From the NCBI RefSeq assembly GCF_002079055.1, contig NC_047497.1:540501-604500 (forward strand): a stretch of DNA of 64,000 bases, given 5' to 3'. Positions within the stretch are counted from its first letter, which is position 1. The number at the start of each line of letters is the position of its first letter. The notes below the pieces were generated by a model. That model worked only from the letters and a program-made list of their open reading frames with translations. It made no database searches and was not told the DNA's origin. Origin of the DNA: Saccharomyces paradoxus (taxonomy: Eukaryota; Ascomycota; Saccharomycetes; Saccharomycetales; Saccharomycetaceae). Made by a program: the position numbers and the translations under genes. This document shows, one piece after another, positions 1 to 8,740 of the stretch.

Positions 1-492
1 CTAGATCTCGAGGCCGCGGCACTGAAAAAGCCCTTTCTTTTCCAGATCGGGAAACCTAATGAGCCCACAAAAAGAAAGGTGGGTGTGGTGTTGACGTTTT
101 GCCACTTTTGGCCAAGTAGGTCTCTCTGCACGGCCCGGCCCGGGTCGTGCGGAAAAAGAAAAAAAGCAGAAAAAAACAAAATTTTTCCTTTTTTTCGCCT
201 TTGTTTCTCCTGATTCGGGTATATAAGTGAATACCATCTAATACGTTCCCTTCTCGAGATCTCGGCGTCTCCCAGATCAAAGCTCAGCACAGATTAATAA
301 ACTGCACATTTACACTCCTTTCATCGGTAACTAAGAAGAAAAAAAAGTACGACCACACAATCTCTAGTGTATTCATTCCTTAACTTTCATTTATTTTTTA
401 TTCATTCATTCATTTTATTTGAATATAACCAACTACTAGTCCTTCCTTTAAACTAAATTTTACCCTCCCTTAATTTTTAAATAAATTACACT
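1..492 (+). promoter_or_regulatory. Upstream region of UTH1, cut by the left edge
   Basis: This stretch has no gene and serves as the UTH1 promoter and leader. A TATA box (TATATAAG) lies at 220-227, about 265 bases before the ATG. T-rich and A-rich tracts follow, and the last 150 bases are an AT-rich leader with repeated ATTC units at about 370-415. I see no second gene or RNA here. Confidence 0.6.
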
Positions 493-1575
493 ATGAAATT
501 ATCTGCTCTATTAGCTTTATCGGCCTCCACCGCCGTCTTGGCAGCTCCAGCTGTTCACCATAGCGACAACCACCACCACAATGACAAACGTGCCGTTGTT
601 ACCGTTACCCAGTACGTCAACGCAGACGGCGCTGTTGTTATTCCAGCCGCCACCACCGCTACCTCAGCGGCTGCTAATGGGAAGGCCGAGTCCGTTGCTG
701 CTGCTACCACTACTTTGTCCTCGACTGCCGCGACTACCTCTGCCGCAGCTTCCTCCTCCTCATCATCATCATCTTCCTCCTCTTCAGTTGGTTCTGGAGA
801 TTTTGAAGATGGTACCATTTCCTGTTCTGATTTCCCATCTGGACAAGGTGCCGTCTCTTTGGACTGGTTAGGTCTAGGTGGCTGGGCCTCTATCATGGAC
901 ATGAACGGTAACACTGCTACCTCTTGTCAAGACGGATATTACTGTTCTTACGCTTGTTCTCCAGGCTATGCCAAAACTCAATGGCCTTCTGAGCAACCTT
1001 CCGATGGTAGATCTGTTGGTGGGTTGTACTGTAAGAACGGTAAGTTGTACCGTTCCAACACTAACACCAATAGCTTGTGTGAAGAAGGTCAAGGTTCTGC
1101 CCAAGCTGTTAACAAGGCCTCTGGCTCCATTGCTATTTGTGGTACTGATTATCCAGGTTCCGAAAACATGGTCGTTCCTACCGTAGTTGGCGCTGGTTCC
1201 ACCCAACCAATCAACGTCATCAAGGAAGACTCCTACTATCAATGGCAAGGTAAGAAGACCTCTGCTCAATACTACGTTAACAACGCTGGTGTCTCTGTGG
1301 AAGATGGTTGTATCTGGGGTACTGAAGGTTCTGGTGTCGGTAACTGGGCCCCAGTTGTCTTGGGTGCTGGCTACACTGATGGTATCACTTACTTGTCCAT
1401 CATTCCAAACCCAAACAATAAAGAAGCCCCAAATTTCAATGTTAAGATCGTTGCCACCGATGGCTCTACCGTCAATGGTGCTTGCTCTTATGAAAATGGT
1501 GTCTACTCTGGTTCTGGCTCTGACGGTTGTACCGTTTCAGTCACTTCCGGTTCTGCTAACTTTGTCTTTTACTAA
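493..1575 (+). CDS. UTH1: SUN-family cell wall protein Uth1
   Basis: A 360-residue member of the SUN family (Sim1, Uth1, Nca3, Sun4), which act in cell wall biogenesis and septation; Uth1 has also been linked to mitochondrial biogenesis and mitophagy. Visible parts are a signal peptide (about residues 1-17), a Lys-Arg Kex2-type cleavage site at 32-33, a Ser/Thr/Ala-rich linker with a serine run near 87-98, and the Cys-rich SUN domain from about 105 to the end, starting around GTISCSDFP and ending in SANFVFY. The S. cerevisiae protein I remember is 365 residues, and the length difference lies in the low-complexity linker. Strong codon bias suggests high expression. It converges with SHB17. Confidence 0.97.
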   Translation: MKLSALLALSASTAVLAAPAVHHSDNHHHNDKRAVVTVTQYVNADGAVVIPAATTATSAAANGKAESVAAATTTLSSTAATTSAAASSSSSSSSSSSSVGSGDFEDGTISCSDFPSGQGAVSLDWLGLGGWASIMDMNGNTATSCQDGYYCSYACSPGYAKTQWPSEQPSDGRSVGGLYCKNGKLYRSNTNTNSLCEEGQGSAQAVNKASGSIAICGTDYPGSENMVVPTVVGAGSTQPINVIKEDSYYQWQGKKTSAQYYVNNAGVSVEDGCIWGTEGSGVGNWAPVVLGAGYTDGITYLSIIPNPNNKEAPNFNVKIVATDGSTVNGACSYENGVYSGSGSDGCTVSVTSGSANFVFY

Positions 1576-1864
1576 GCCTATTTGCCTTGAATATTGCAAA
1601 TTTGCTTTTGCTACGCTTTTACTAGTACTCTTTTTACTCCGTTCATTTTATGGTTTATTTTTCAATTAGTTCGTTTTTCCCACAATACAAAAAAACAAAG
1701 TCCTTTGTACTATTCCTTTATTTCAGTATTTTTTTCTTTTTAAGATACCACTAGATATTATCATATATAGCATTATATTATATAACGTAAAAAGTCAAGA
1801 AAAAAAAATGTTTTTATCACTTTCTATAACCGCATATCTTTCTTTTTGCATTCTGCACGTTTGC
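1576..1864. terminator. Convergent 3' region of UTH1 and SHB17
   Basis: AT-rich 289-base spacer between two converging stop codons. TATATA-type efficiency elements (about 1760-1785) and A/T tracts are present, as expected for yeast polyadenylation signals on both strands. No gene is seen. Confidence 0.5.
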
Positions 1865-2680
1865 TTACACATCGCCATGTTGGGATTCCTCCTCTGGTGG
1901 CGAGACAAATGGACCTGCTAGTTCCAATGCAGGTTCGTCAATGTTGTGATGAGCATATGACAAAACACCAATCCCACCGGCGTCCAATAAGAAACATGGA
2001 TTGTCTATCAAATGTCTGTAAGACTCCAACTTCACGTATGGAACCGTGTCGTCATCATAGGACTTGACATTTTGAATTTCCTCAATCGTCTCACATTTCT
2101 TTTGCACGCCCAGTCCAAACCAGATAGCAGCATAATAACGCAATGCATGGCCGTGTGCAAAGACCATGATGTCTGATGCTCTGCCTTCACTCTGGTGCTT
2201 GCGGTGCAAGTTCTGGATTCTGGCAATAACACGGGATAGTCTCAACCCAATTTGCTGAGTAGTTTCACCATTCTCACACCCGTCTCTCCAGATATTCCAT
2301 GGCCTCTCTTTGTCCAAACCGCGCGACTTCCTCAATTCAATGATTTCCCGAGTCAGCATCCCTTCGTAGTCACCGTACTCCCACTCTCGCAAGTCGTCGT
2401 CCACCACCACACGGATCTTGGCTCTTTGCTCGTCGCTCAATGGCTTCAAAACCAAGTCCACAGTTTGTCTGGCACGCAAACGTGGGGAGGTGAAAATATA
2501 AGTGATATTATCTGGATTCAAGAACTGATTATTGCGGAAAACACTCTCACCGGTTCTCAACATTTGGCCCTCACCGTAGGGCGTTAACGGTAGATCTGTT
2601 AAACCAGTATACTGGCCCGACTTGGACCACTCAGTTTGACCGTGTCTAACAATGATACATCTGGGGGTTAGCGAAGGCAT
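1865..2680 (-). CDS. SHB17: Sedoheptulose-1,7-bisphosphatase Shb17
   Basis: A 271-residue histidine phosphatase-fold enzyme that hydrolyses sedoheptulose-1,7-bisphosphate to sedoheptulose-7-phosphate, feeding riboneogenesis in the non-oxidative pentose phosphate pathway. The phosphoglycerate mutase-type signature RHGQTEW is at residues 12-18, with catalytic His13. A second conserved histidine lies in the FAHGHALRY motif in the second half. I chose the ATG at 2680 because the codon four triplets upstream is TTG, and this start gives the family's usual length. It shares the upstream region 2681-2979 with divergent UIP5. Confidence 0.97.
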   Translation of the reverse strand: MPSLTPRCIIVRHGQTEWSKSGQYTGLTDLPLTPYGEGQMLRTGESVFRNNQFLNPDNITYIFTSPRLRARQTVDLVLKPLSDEQRAKIRVVVDDDLREWEYGDYEGMLTREIIELRKSRGLDKERPWNIWRDGCENGETTQQIGLRLSRVIARIQNLHRKHQSEGRASDIMVFAHGHALRYYAAIWFGLGVQKKCETIEEIQNVKSYDDDTVPYVKLESYRHLIDNPCFLLDAGGIGVLSYAHHNIDEPALELAGPFVSPPEEESQHGDV

Positions 2681-2979
2681 TGTTGCTTGCAATTATGTGT
2701 AGGTACTTTCCTATCCAACAAGTTATGAACAAAGTTTGCTTATCTGAGCTAATTTTTTCATTCTTTGTCCTATAAATAATAATGGAAAAAAAAAAACTCA
2801 TCGCGTGGTTGAACAGGAAATACAATGACAGTGAGTAAGCAGTGGAAAATGAAAGATTTACATGTTATATGAGCAGATTGTTTTCCTTCATATTTTTTTT
2901 GCATTTGTCTATCTTTGAGTTTGGATAGCAATCGGACAGTGAATAGTTTCTAGCGTGAGTGCTTTCTCTTTCAAAAACA

Positions 2980-4311
2980 ATGACAAGAGATGTAAGGGCA
3001 AAGAAACTGGCCATATCGTTATTGATCTTATCATTGTTTCTAATATTCCAAATAGTGGCCAAGATTTATCTCCATAATGGTGATCAGTACAATACAGAGG
3101 CTAATCCCTTTGCAAGAAGAAGATCTCATGTAACGCGTGTGCCCAACCATGACGCTAGTTTATCTATACCGTATTTGGACAAGATCAACCAGTTTTGGCA
3201 TGTGGGGGGTGCCACGCAGATTAGAAATGCCCAGTCGATTAAACTAACACAGGATCGTGATCAAGATAAACACGGACTAGTATTGTCCAATGGAATTGGT
3301 GACAACACCATCAATGACTTTGAAATTGTTTTCAAGTTCAGGGTTTCTCACAACCCCACTACTCAACTCACGGGTGATGGAATGTGTTTTGCCATTACGC
3401 CTGAGAATGGGTTTCTCACACAGGATTTAAAGTCGTCGTATGCGAAAAAGCAATACATGATGAATTCTCAGGGTGTCATAGGCGATGATACAGATCTCAT
3501 GGGATTCCCGAAGAATTTACCTGGGCTATTTATTGTCTTGGACACGTATCGTAACCGGGGCCACGACCATAAGGAGGTGCCCTTTATAGACGTCTTTATA
3601 AATGTGGCCCCAGAAAGCGATTGCTACGACATCAACAGTGATGGCGAACTGAGTACATCGCTACGGCTCAACTCAAAAGGCCACATCAAACTTAAGAAAA
3701 AAGCCCTGTGGAATCAAGTCACGAAACTAAGAATAATATACCTTGAAAGTATAAGCTTCCTGAAGATTGATATTCAATACGCCAAAGAGGGCAACTACTG
3801 GATTGAGTTGTTCCAAACAACCGAAAACCTGTACTTACCCAAAAATATGAACACGGGACAGAGATACATCGGCTGTAGTGCATTAAACGGCCAATTAACC
3901 GAGACAGCGGAGCTGCTGGACGTATCCACTAGTGAATTTCATTGGAACGACAAGGACGAGTCCATCGAGGATACCTATGATTACGCAAAGGAGGCTGAGC
4001 TATTCTTGGAGCAGGAATTTGGCGAGATCCTCGACAGGGAACCCGATGAGTTCACCAAGTGGAAAATGATCAAAGCTCAACCAAACATCAAGACAGGGTC
4101 ACAGCTAACTGAACAACGCGTTCCAAACAACCTTCACTCCCGATTGTTCAAAGCGGTGCTGACCCTCTGGCATTATAGTGAGATTTTGTTATTAATAATC
4201 GGCATTTATCTTATTTCTGTTTGCATAAGAGTTTTCCAAAGAAGATTCAAAAAAATTAGATACAGAAAACGAAGGGCAGGCTCGCACTCTGTGGGGCTAC
4301 TGCCCATGTAG
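2980..4311 (+). CDS. UIP5: Uip5, L-type lectin-like membrane protein
   Basis: A 443-residue membrane protein named for interaction with Ulp1 and reported at the nuclear envelope/ER; its molecular function is poorly known. There is a hydrophobic N-terminal signal or anchor (about residues 10-33), then a lumenal domain resembling legume-type lectins (for example NGIGDNTINDFEIVFKFRVS and DGMCFAITPENG), and one transmembrane helix near the C-terminus (LLLIIGIYLISVCI) followed by a very basic tail. That architecture suggests a type I cargo-receptor-like protein. The in-frame codon seven triplets upstream is GTG, so the ATG at 2980 is the start. Its stop is 71 bases from the converging YKR045C-like stop. 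Confidence 0.93.
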   Translation: MTRDVRAKKLAISLLILSLFLIFQIVAKIYLHNGDQYNTEANPFARRRSHVTRVPNHDASLSIPYLDKINQFWHVGGATQIRNAQSIKLTQDRDQDKHGLVLSNGIGDNTINDFEIVFKFRVSHNPTTQLTGDGMCFAITPENGFLTQDLKSSYAKKQYMMNSQGVIGDDTDLMGFPKNLPGLFIVLDTYRNRGHDHKEVPFIDVFINVAPESDCYDINSDGELSTSLRLNSKGHIKLKKKALWNQVTKLRIIYLESISFLKIDIQYAKEGNYWIELFQTTENLYLPKNMNTGQRYIGCSALNGQLTETAELLDVSTSEFHWNDKDESIEDTYDYAKEAELFLEQEFGEILDREPDEFTKWKMIKAQPNIKTGSQLTEQRVPNNLHSRLFKAVLTLWHYSEILLLIIGIYLISVCIRVFQRRFKKIRYRKRRAGSHSVGLLPM

Positions 4312-4382
4312 CATTGCATAGGCACGCACATACATACATACACAAATAATACAATATAGGACGTTCATCTCAAGGGGCCAAT

Positions 4383-4925
4383 TCATGGTCTTCTTGTAGT
4401 AGTGTTACTTGCGTTCGACGGCGGGAGAGTCCTTGACCGATCGAGTATACTCTGTGGTGGAATGGCCAGAACGCTGGAGTTCGTCTCAAGCGTTCTGTTA
4501 GAAAATATGGTGGGCCTGGTAGACTGTATTGAGTGGATATCCGAGAAAGTGGACGACTTCACTGATGAGGAACAAAATGACACTAAGGGAATAACACTTG
4601 CATTGTCATGCTGCTGCTGCTGCTGCTGTTTCATTTTGTCTGTTGGTGGCTCATCCCATGCCACCCTATGATTTCCTTCATCATCAGATTCGCTCGACTG
4701 CAACGAATTTTGATCAATCATTGGTCGCAACGACGAGCTGATAGTCGTTCCGTCCGAGTCCAACTCAGTGCGTTTGGCTCTTGTGGGGCCAGCCCTAGTG
4801 CCGTGTCTTGGTTTACTGCTCGGGACCGATGCGTTGGTAGTTGTGGTGGTGTTGTTTATAATTTTTTTCACCCAAACTGAAAGTTTATTTCTTCTTCCCT
4901 GGGATGTGTGATGATTGTTCGACAT
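4383..4925 (-). CDS. Uncharacterised low-complexity protein (YKR045C orthologue)
   Basis: A 180-residue protein of unknown function, matching YKR045C by position and sequence. It is polar and rich in Ser, Thr and Asn, with a basic N-terminal third, a Thr run, a Ser-rich acidic patch (SSESDDEG) and a short poly-Gln run of about six CAG codons (on the + strand at about 4608-4628). No enzyme motif, signal peptide or membrane helix is visible. The upstream in-frame codon is GTG, so the start is the ATG at 4925. I propose no function; the family is not known to me outside budding yeasts. Confidence 0.85.
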   Translation of the reverse strand: MSNNHHTSQGRRNKLSVWVKKIINNTTTTTNASVPSSKPRHGTRAGPTRAKRTELDSDGTTISSSLRPMIDQNSLQSSESDDEGNHRVAWDEPPTDKMKQQQQQQHDNASVIPLVSFCSSSVKSSTFSDIHSIQSTRPTIFSNRTLETNSSVLAIPPQSILDRSRTLPPSNASNTTTRRP

Positions 4926-5157
4926 GCTAGGACTTTCCCTTGGCACTATGTGTGTTTGCTTTTACTGTTTTTTGATCCAACCATAAACAATTTTTTTTTT
5001 TTCATTTTTTTTTTTCTTTGGTATTTAATTGTATGTAATGCTCGAACAGCAACATATATAATAGCTAGCAAACGATAGATGAAAGAATAGAATAATAACA
5101 AATAACTATATAAGGGTGGGAGAAGAAAAGTCACGCACAACTAGCGCAGAAAAATTA

Positions 5158-6009
5158 CTAATTGGTTGAAACAGCCGCAGGCTTGGAGTTGGCTTGGTCC
5201 TCTCTTGCAGCCTTTAGCTTTTCAATAGTGGCATTGCCCAGATCCAACCCGGTGGATACGATGGCTTTAGGGACACTTTCGGACTTGCTTAAGTTGTTTT
5301 CGTACACAGTGGTGAAACGTTGGTAGGTCTCGTTCAGCTTAGACTTGGTTGGATCGATGTACACGGACTGCAACTTATCAGTGGTGGGCTTCACTATAGC
5401 GTCATACTTCTCTTTGGCCAGGTCCTTGGTTGGGTCGATGTAGTTAGACTTGACCTTGGACTGGATCTCCTGCGACATACCTCTGGTCGTTGAAGACAAC
5501 TCTGCCACGTGGGGCAAAGAAGAAGTGTCTGTGACCTTGTTCTCTTCACCGGAGGAGCCGATTTCCTTCGATGCGTTAGAGCCTTGCAAATGTAATGGCT
5601 TGATTAGGAACTCCCTCAACAAAGTATTAGAAATGTTGGCGACGTAGTCGACAAAGAACCACACCAGCCAGATCCCTGGCGTGTTGGAGTGTGATTTCCA
5701 ATTGTACAACAAGCCGTCGACACCCTCCTTGAATACCAAGAGGTTGATTAACTCATCCAACTTGAAGGCTCCCTCCTTCCCGGCAGCAACAACTTGCTTC
5801 ACCAGACGAGGAGAGCCGGATGATTCGGAAACCCACTGGTTCACAGATCCCAAAACAACGAGGTTGAAAGAAATCAACCTCTCCACGGGTGGTAGAGATT
5901 CTGCATATTTGAGAAACTTGGATAGAGCTGGGTATCTTTGCAGATGCGACCAGGTTGCTTGTGGCAATTCCACAGATGGTTTAGAAGGTGAAATAGATGA
6001 TTCAGACAT
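5158..6009 (-). CDS. PET10: Yeast perilipin Pet10/Pln1
   Basis: A 283-residue lipid droplet scaffold of the perilipin family that binds early lipid droplets and stabilises them. The N-terminal half (about 20-140) is the PAT-like region ([20 protein letters not shown]). The C-terminal half carries the amphipathic repeat region seen in perilipins, with two clear copies of a YIDPTK unit and a related IVKPTTDKL segment. The start is the ATG at 6009; the longer frame begins at GTG. SGD gives PLN1 as an alternative name. NAP1 lies upstream on the same strand. Confidence 0.96.
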   Translation of the reverse strand: MSESSISPSKPSVELPQATWSHLQRYPALSKFLKYAESLPPVERLISFNLVVLGSVNQWVSESSGSPRLVKQVVAAGKEGAFKLDELINLLVFKEGVDGLLYNWKSHSNTPGIWLVWFFVDYVANISNTLLREFLIKPLHLQGSNASKEIGSSGEENKVTDTSSLPHVAELSSTTRGMSQEIQSKVKSNYIDPTKDLAKEKYDAIVKPTTDKLQSVYIDPTKSKLNETYQRFTTVYENNLSKSESVPKAIVSTGLDLGNATIEKLKAAREDQANSKPAAVSTN

Positions 6010-6309
6010 AATTTGCACTACGGTTCTGGAGAGTGAGTGATGGTTATTGATCACCGATACATTCCGTTATCTATCCTTTTATAACCCTTGTTGCTAGATT
6101 ATTAAATCCGAAAGAATACGATCATCCCCCACGGCGGAAAAATCCAAGCTATTTATATTATTATTGTCACCATCTACATCTACTTACAGACGCTCTAACA
6201 TATATTTCAGCATAGACATTTATATATTCATTATACATCTATATATGTATAAATATGTGTATAAATATGTGCATGCGGATAAGAAAATTCTAGAAGAAGT
6301 GGGGCCGGA
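6010..6309 (-). promoter_or_regulatory. NAP1 3' end and PET10 promoter
   Basis: A 300-base intergenic stretch between two minus-strand genes. The NAP1-proximal side (about 6175-6275) is rich in TATATA/TATGTA elements that look like polyadenylation signals. The PET10-proximal side should hold its promoter. No other gene is seen. Confidence 0.4.
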
Positions 6310-7563
6310 TCATGACTGTTTGCATTCAGGGGCCTGTTCTGGTTTGCCAGCAAAATCATCCTGTTCTTCAGCAGATTCCCCATCGTCGTCCTCCACGTCG
6401 TGATCATCACCATCGTCATCTTCGTCGTCTTCGTCCACTTCTTCTTCCTCCTCCTCAAACTCGAATTCCAAGGCTGCGCCAGTAAACCAGTCCACGGCTC
6501 TAGGAATTAGCTTGTCTTTGAGTTGCTCACCAATAGAATAGTCTAAAGCTAGACGTTCTTCGAGGTCTTCCTCTAGCTCCTCGTCTTGGTCTTCGTTTTG
6601 GATCTTTGGAGGGTCGAAGAAGTTGAAAAAGGACTCTATAGGGGTGATCTTCTCGATGGTCCTCACCTGCTTGGTGGTCTTGTTTCTTTGTTTGCGCATT
6701 TCGAGGTCCACGGTGACGTTGTGGGTGTTGTCCTTCCAGCTGATCTCGCAACCTTCTGCATGGTCGTAGATAAAGTCACCCGAGTAGCCCAGCTCCTTCT
6801 GGTAGAAGTAGGTCTTGCACAGAGTGTCGTTGGTAAAGAATGGGTTGGCGGAAGAATCAAATTTGAACGACAGCTTGAAACCGGGTCTACCGTCCGTCAA
6901 GTATTCCAGGCCAATCTCTTGCAGATATTCCAGGACTTCCGCATCACGGTCAGTGATCGTGTCGCAAACGATGGGCAAGTTCTCCAACGCGGTCAGCCAG
7001 AATGAGGGGATTCCCTTCACCTGGTCCTCCTCAGAATCCTTTTGGCCATCCTCTTCTTCGTCCACTAGCAACTCTGTCTCGTTTAATGACTCCACAATCT
7101 CTTGGCCCTTCGCGATCTGCTCCGGCTTGGGTTGCTCCTGTCCTGAAATAATTCTGGACCGCTGCTCCCAAATGGGCTTGTACTTCTGCAGAAACTTGTT
7201 CTCTAGCTCAAACATCTCGACCTGAAATTCCTTTTCCACTTCAAATAGCTCGCTTTGTAGCGTCTTCAGGCTCAGCAGCTTTTCCTTAACGTTCTTGGGA
7301 AGACCCCCCACATATCCGCTATCCTGGCCCACCAGCGAACCCAGTCTGTCTTGGATGGACTGTAACAACAGGGGTTGGTTAGCAAGGATGTCCTCCTCGT
7401 TGATGGTGCCGATCTTATCGTCCTGCTCCTGTGCCTGGGCCCTAACTGGGTTCCCGTTTTTCAAATAGCTCGGATTCAGGACCGATGCTGGCGTATTGTG
7501 AGGCGTTGGAGCGTTGTCGATCTGCATCGACGACTTGGGCTTCGTTCTGATAGGGTCTGACAT
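6310..7563 (-). CDS. NAP1: Histone chaperone Nap1
   Basis: A 417-residue nucleosome assembly protein that carries H2A-H2B dimers, binds the importin Kap114, and interacts with Clb2 and Gin4 in mitotic control. The central NAP fold spans about 75-365, with a long dimerisation helix (about 90-140) followed by the alpha/beta earmuff domain (FFNFFDPPKI near its end). The C-terminal tail is highly acidic, a run of Glu then Asp/Glu, as in all Nap1 proteins. The start is the ATG at 7563, and the length equals that of the S. cerevisiae protein I remember. Near-perfect conservation agrees with a core chaperone role. Confidence 0.98.
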   Translation of the reverse strand: MSDPIRTKPKSSMQIDNAPTPHNTPASVLNPSYLKNGNPVRAQAQEQDDKIGTINEEDILANQPLLLQSIQDRLGSLVGQDSGYVGGLPKNVKEKLLSLKTLQSELFEVEKEFQVEMFELENKFLQKYKPIWEQRSRIISGQEQPKPEQIAKGQEIVESLNETELLVDEEEDGQKDSEEDQVKGIPSFWLTALENLPIVCDTITDRDAEVLEYLQEIGLEYLTDGRPGFKLSFKFDSSANPFFTNDTLCKTYFYQKELGYSGDFIYDHAEGCEISWKDNTHNVTVDLEMRKQRNKTTKQVRTIEKITPIESFFNFFDPPKIQNEDQDEELEEDLEERLALDYSIGEQLKDKLIPRAVDWFTGAALEFEFEEEEEEVDEDDEDDDGDDHDVEDDDGESAEEQDDFAGKPEQAPECKQS

Positions 7564-7760
7564 ATTCTTACGATTTGCTCTTGGCGCCACTGATCCAATA
7601 AGTCCTCATGATCCACCATCACCTGCCACTTTTGATCCCAAACACTGCTATTTAAAAGGAAAAATTTTCCTGATTCCGCGGGTAATACCAAAACGTGACC
7701 CAGCATTATTAAAATATGTATGTATTCAATATAGTGGTATATATAGATGGTATATAGGTG

Positions 7761-8162
7761 CTACTTGCGTTGAATTATGTGTTCGTCAATGTCTGCAGGC
7801 TCATTCCCCACTAGCTTGTTTTCCCAGTCGACCCATAGCGCCTCCTTAGGGTTCCACAGTCCCTTCTGGACACACTTCTGGAGGTCCATTCCGAACGTCG
7901 GGTCCGTGTGCTTATATTTAAGCACTGAATCAAGCTTTGGGATCTGCCTTTGCAGCGAAACTGGGCCTTGCGGGCACGATGTTCTCATGTATTGCAGCTG
8001 GTCCCACGTGGGAAAACGGTTGGCGATCTCAACGTCGAATCGATGAGAGACGTCTCCCTTCAGCAACTGGAGGCATTTCTGCGACTTGATATTGGACGCG
8101 ATGTCGTTAGTAAACAACGAAATGGTACGTGGCTGTCTCTGCAATGTTTTCCAGAATGACAT
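7761..8162 (-). CDS. FMP46: Fmp46, putative mitochondrial redox protein
   Basis: A 133-residue protein found in the mitochondrial proteome; it belongs to a small fungal family (DUF1687) proposed to have a thioredoxin-like fold. The N-terminus is basic and hydroxylated (FWKTLQRQPRTISLFTND), suiting a mitochondrial location. A cysteine near residue 30 (SQKCLQLL) follows the predicted first strand. The substrate is unknown. Its length equals the orthologue's. It diverges from TRK2 over a 578-base spacer. Confidence 0.9.
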   Translation of the reverse strand: MSFWKTLQRQPRTISLFTNDIASNIKSQKCLQLLKGDVSHRFDVEIANRFPTWDQLQYMRTSCPQGPVSLQRQIPKLDSVLKYKHTDPTFGMDLQKCVQKGLWNPKEALWVDWENKLVGNEPADIDEHIIQRK

Positions 8163-8740
8163 TATTTTGCGTAGCGTTTGCGATGTTCAGGTCTGTTATT
8201 TCTATTTGCACTTTTCTTAACGTTCTCTCTTGGTTTTATATGCCCCTTTCCAAAGTTTGGTGGAGACCCCGTATATTGAGTGCCCGTGCCCAATCAAGCT
8301 GAAGCCAGGCTGACAGAGAAGAAGAGGTCAAGAACCATCGAAACCAACAACATATTTTTACCAGTAGCTTGGCCGCAACGATTGCATCAGAGGACAAGAA
8401 CAAAATTATAGAGATGCAAGAGCATGAAAGAGAAGGGAGCGCTCGGCATGTGCTGAAAGTGTCTACAGTGTAGGTGTCCCGCTGCCAAATAGGTTATGGA
8501 GCATTGCACGATGATGTATAATGCACTGCAAACTGCCACGCTGGGATAGTCGTTTCTCACTTCTTTCTTTCACTTTTTGATCCCCTGTAAAGAATAGGAT
8601 GAGATGTGAATTTTCATTTTTAATCCCCTCGCCGTGCGGCTGAAAAAGAGAAATGATAGTGGGATAACAAGGTTTCAGATGATTAGAAAAGAGGCTTTTT
8701 TACACTGTTCATCGACGACAAGGAGCTGTAAGAACCACTC
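8163..8740. promoter_or_regulatory. Divergent promoter of FMP46 and TRK2
   Basis: 578 bases with no gene. It is more GC-balanced than most spacers in the window. A TATA-like TGTATAATG lies near 8513-8521 on the TRK2 side. I recognise no strong regulator site and see no conserved small ORF or RNA. Confidence 0.4.

Noticed and set aside
555-914. 119-codon minus-strand frame inside UTH1
   Set aside because: It is the complement of the Ser/Ala repeat linker and reads as Glu/Asp/Ala/Val low complexity; UTH1 itself is certain.
2959-2979. Longer UIP5 form (and similar longer forms of SHB17, YKR045C, PET10, MRS4, YKR051W, GLG1, OAF3, YKR070W)
   Set aside because: In each I checked, the upstream codon is GTG or TTG rather than ATG; the inner ATG gives the orthologue's start or length.
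6586-7005. 139-codon plus-strand frame opposite NAP1
   Set aside because: It lies wholly antisense to a highly conserved gene and has no protein features. S. cerevisiae has a dubious ORF (YKR047W) near here for the same reason.
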